From the NCBI RefSeq assembly GCF_029892565.1, contig NZ_JARXVH010000007.1, positions 496,001 to 560,000 of the forward strand: a DNA stretch of 64,000 nucleotides. Direction: 5' to 3'. The translations under genes and the position numbers were made by a program. The stretch comes from Streptomyces pseudovenezuelae. Lineage in GTDB: Bacteria > Actinomycetota > Actinomycetes > Streptomycetales > Streptomycetaceae. This document shows, in pieces, positions 62,277-64,000 of this stretch. The notes below the pieces were generated by a model, which ran no database searches, was not told where the DNA came from, and saw only the letters and a program-made list of their open reading frames with translations. How positions within the stretch are numbered: the first letter of the stretch is position 1; each line of letters begins with the position of its first letter.

Positions 62277-63575
62277 TCACGCGGCCTTCCCGGACTCGGT
62301 CGACGAGCCCGACGAAGGGGTGCCCGAGGGGCTGGTGATGAAGCTCTTCCAGCCGCTGGCCGGCGCCTGCCCGACATCGAGGCCGCGCAGCTGCTCCAGC
62401 ACCTCGGGCTTCTGCACGTCCATCCAGTCGACGAACTGCCGGAAGGAGACCATGCGTACGTCCTCGCCCTTCTCCTTCTCCTTGGCGATGTACTTGAACG
62501 CCTCCTCGACGGCGTCCATGTAGAGGCCGCCGTTCCACTGCTCGAAGTGGTTGCCGATGAAGAAGGGCGCGCGGTTGCTCTCGTAGGCCCGCTTGAAGCC
62601 GGATATGTAGGACTGGGCGGCCTGGGTGCGCCAGCCCGGGTAGTTGTAGGCGGGCGCGTTGGTGGAGTTGACGGACTGGTTGGCGAGCATGTTGTAGTCC
62701 ATCGACAGGACCTCGAAGCTGTGCCCGGGGAACGGGATCGCCTGCAGCGGCAGGTCCCAGATGCCCAGCTTCTTCTGCGGCCAGACCTGACGGCCGCCGG
62801 GCGAGGAGGCGTCGTAGCGCCAGCCGAGTTCCTTGGCGGTGGGCAGCAGGTTGTCCTGGCCGAGCAGACAGGGCGTACGACCGCCGACGAGTTCCTTCTC
62901 GTAGTCGAAGGGCAGGGCCGGCAGATCGGTCCACCCACTGTTGCTGCGCCACTCCTTGACGAACGACTTCGCCTGCTCGATCTCGCTCTTCCACTGCTGG
63001 GACGTCCAGTTGCCGACGGTGCCGTAGCCGCCGCAGAAGTGGCCGTTGAAGTGGGTGCCGATCTCGTGCCCTTCGAGCCAGGCGCGGCGGACGTTGGTCA
63101 GCGTGGCCTTGATGTGCTCGTCGGTGAGGTAGCCGATGTCGGAGGCGCCGCGCGGGTTGTTCGGCGGGTTGTAGAGGCGCTTCTTCGACTCGGGCAGCAG
63201 GTACACCCCGGAGAGGAAGAAGGTCATGGACGCGCCGTGCTGCTTCGCCAGGTCGAGGAAGCGGGGGAAGAGGCCGTTGCCGACCTCGCCGGCGCCGTCC
63301 CAGGAGAAGATCACGAACTGGGGCGGGGTCTGGCCGGGCTCCAGCGGCTCGGGCTTGGCCGGCTGGTGGGGCTGCTTGCCGGTGAAGGAGGTCGACCCGT
63401 CACCGAGGGGGCGGACGGGGTGCGTCGTCGGCTTCTTGGTGCCGCCCCCGCTTCCGGAACCTCCGGCGTGGCTGGACCCGCCCGACCCCGTGAGGGTGCC
63501 GCAGCCCGCGAGCCCGGCGGCGGCCACCGCACCCGCACCGGCTCCGAGCATTCCCCGTCGAGTGAGACTCCGCAT
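62277..63575 (-). CDS. Tat-exported lipoprotein polysaccharide deacetylase
   Basis: 432 residues from ATG 63575 (GGGGAAGC upstream). MRSLTRRGMLGAGAGAVAAAGLAGCG combines a twin-arginine pair and lipobox. The NodB-like fold has FSWDGAGE (metal Asp), GHEIGTHFNGHFCGGYG (His-x3-His) and a C-terminal HFEQWNGGLYMDAVEEA. It probably deacetylates cell-wall glycan or a teichoic polymer; the substrate is inferred. Confidence 0.88.
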   Translation of the reverse strand: MRSLTRRGMLGAGAGAVAAAGLAGCGTLTGSGGSSHAGGSGSGGGTKKPTTHPVRPLGDGSTSFTGKQPHQPAKPEPLEPGQTPPQFVIFSWDGAGEVGNGLFPRFLDLAKQHGASMTFFLSGVYLLPESKKRLYNPPNNPRGASDIGYLTDEHIKATLTNVRRAWLEGHEIGTHFNGHFCGGYGTVGNWTSQQWKSEIEQAKSFVKEWRSNSGWTDLPALPFDYEKELVGGRTPCLLGQDNLLPTAKELGWRYDASSPGGRQVWPQKKLGIWDLPLQAIPFPGHSFEVLSMDYNMLANQSVNSTNAPAYNYPGWRTQAAQSYISGFKRAYESNRAPFFIGNHFEQWNGGLYMDAVEEAFKYIAKEKEKGEDVRMVSFRQFVDWMDVQKPEVLEQLRGLDVGQAPASGWKSFITSPSGTPSSGSSTESGKAA

Positions 63576-63746
63576 TGCTTCCCCATCCGTCGCGTCCTCT
63601 GTGGTCAACCTGTGAGAGGACGCGTCGGACGGGAAAGTTCGCTGGGGACTATCCGCGTTCCGAGACAAACGTCACGGAACCGTCTCAGCGCTGATGGAGT
63701 CGTCCCGGCGCTGACGGAGTCGTCTCCGCGCCGATCGGGCGGATCG

Positions 63747-64000
63747 TCAGGCGCCGAAGGCCTTGTCCTTCCCCTTCACCGGCTTGGCGCCGGCGAGGAG
63801 ATGGGCCGGGACGAGGTCGCGGGCGGGCTCGGTGTAGCCGACGGACACGATCTTGTCGCCCCGGTAGGTGAAGGTCGTCAGGGAGGCGAGCGTGCACTGC
63901 CGCTTGCGCGGGTCGTGCCACAGCCGCCGCTTCTCGACGTAGGACCGCACGATCCAGATCGGCAGCTGGTGGCTGACGACCACGGCCTCGTGCCCGCGCG
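63747..64000 (-). CDS. Histidine phosphatase (phosphoglycerate-mutase-like), C-terminal part
   Basis: A frame open at the right edge ends at 63747. It reads GHEAVVVSHQLPIW, the second catalytic His region of the branch-2 histidine phosphatase family, and closes with FTYRGDKIVSVGYTEPARDLVP. The N-terminus with the RHG motif lies outside the window. Confidence 0.75.
   Translation of the reverse strand, partial: RGHEAVVVSHQLPIWIVRSYVEKRRLWHDPRKRQCTLASLTTFTYRGDKIVSVGYTEPARDLVPAHLLAGAKPVKGKDKAFGA

Noticed and set aside
1..64000. tRNA, rRNA, CRISPR, insertion sequences, att sites
   Set aside because: No cloverleaf, repeat-spacer array, transposase motif or terminal inverted repeat was recognised on reading. 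The repeats seen belong to gene duplications.

Overview
The window looks like chromosomal Streptomyces DNA. It has very high GC, frequent GTG starts, 1-13 bp stop/start overlaps inside operons, many Tat and lipoprotein signals, and the futalosine menaquinone pathway. From memory, not checked, the order FtsK-type ATPase / Ser-Thr kinase / mqnA / cold-shock protein / AMP ligase / thiolase / mqnE / ubiX / mqnP / ubiD / ccsB-resB-ccdA-tlpA resembles the S. coelicolor SCO447x-SCO4508 neighbourhood.

Region 1 (1-25.7 kb) is a type VII secretion (T7SS) island. It is built around a 1530-residue EssC/EccC-like ATPase (21113-25705) and a divergent WXG100-type protein (20417-20722). Upstream lie four or more repeated modules. 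Each combines a ~100-aa helical WXG-like protein, a 400-490 aa substrate-like protein with a DPTPGDPxEV head and hydrophobic middle, and up to two ~190-235 aa accessory proteins. Some also have a membrane or PH-like protein. Three modules sit beside a lipoprotein plus secreted-partner cassette (1582-3269, 7419-8671, 12205-13886) that shares a nearly identical leader. Several copies are decayed, so the island is expanding and eroding. No EccB, EccD, EccE or mycosin gene is visible.

Region 2 (25.7-29.8 kb) holds a Ser/Thr kinase with an extracellular domain, mqnA, a cold-shock gene with a long leader, and a methyltransferase. Region 3 (29.8-39.9 kb) holds a Tat-exported FAD dehydrogenase, an orphan sugar-binding lipoprotein, and a fatty-acid set: acyl-CoA ligase, thiolase, long FabG, MaoC and TetR. 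A palindromic operator candidate lies between the divergent thiolase and FabG genes.

Region 4 (39.9-45.5 kb) is the late futalosine set: mqnE, Lrp/AsnC regulator, ubiX, mqnP and ubiD-type decarboxylase, with a convergent rhomboid gene. Region 5 (45.5-54.1 kb) mixes an NCS1 nucleobase permease, PucR regulator, cytidine-type deaminase, 2OG-Fe(II) oxygenase, an ArsR/quinone-reductase pair, a CDP-alcohol phosphotransferase and a transglutaminase-like protein.

Region 6 (54.2-57.9 kb) is an uncharacterised pair of a large P-loop ATPase and a membrane-anchored periplasmic-binding protein. Region 7 (57.9-62.2 kb) is a System II cytochrome c maturation operon (tlpA-ccdA-resB-ccsB). It is followed by a Tat-lipoprotein polysaccharide deacetylase and the end of a histidine-phosphatase gene. 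No tRNA, rRNA, CRISPR array or insertion sequence was seen.
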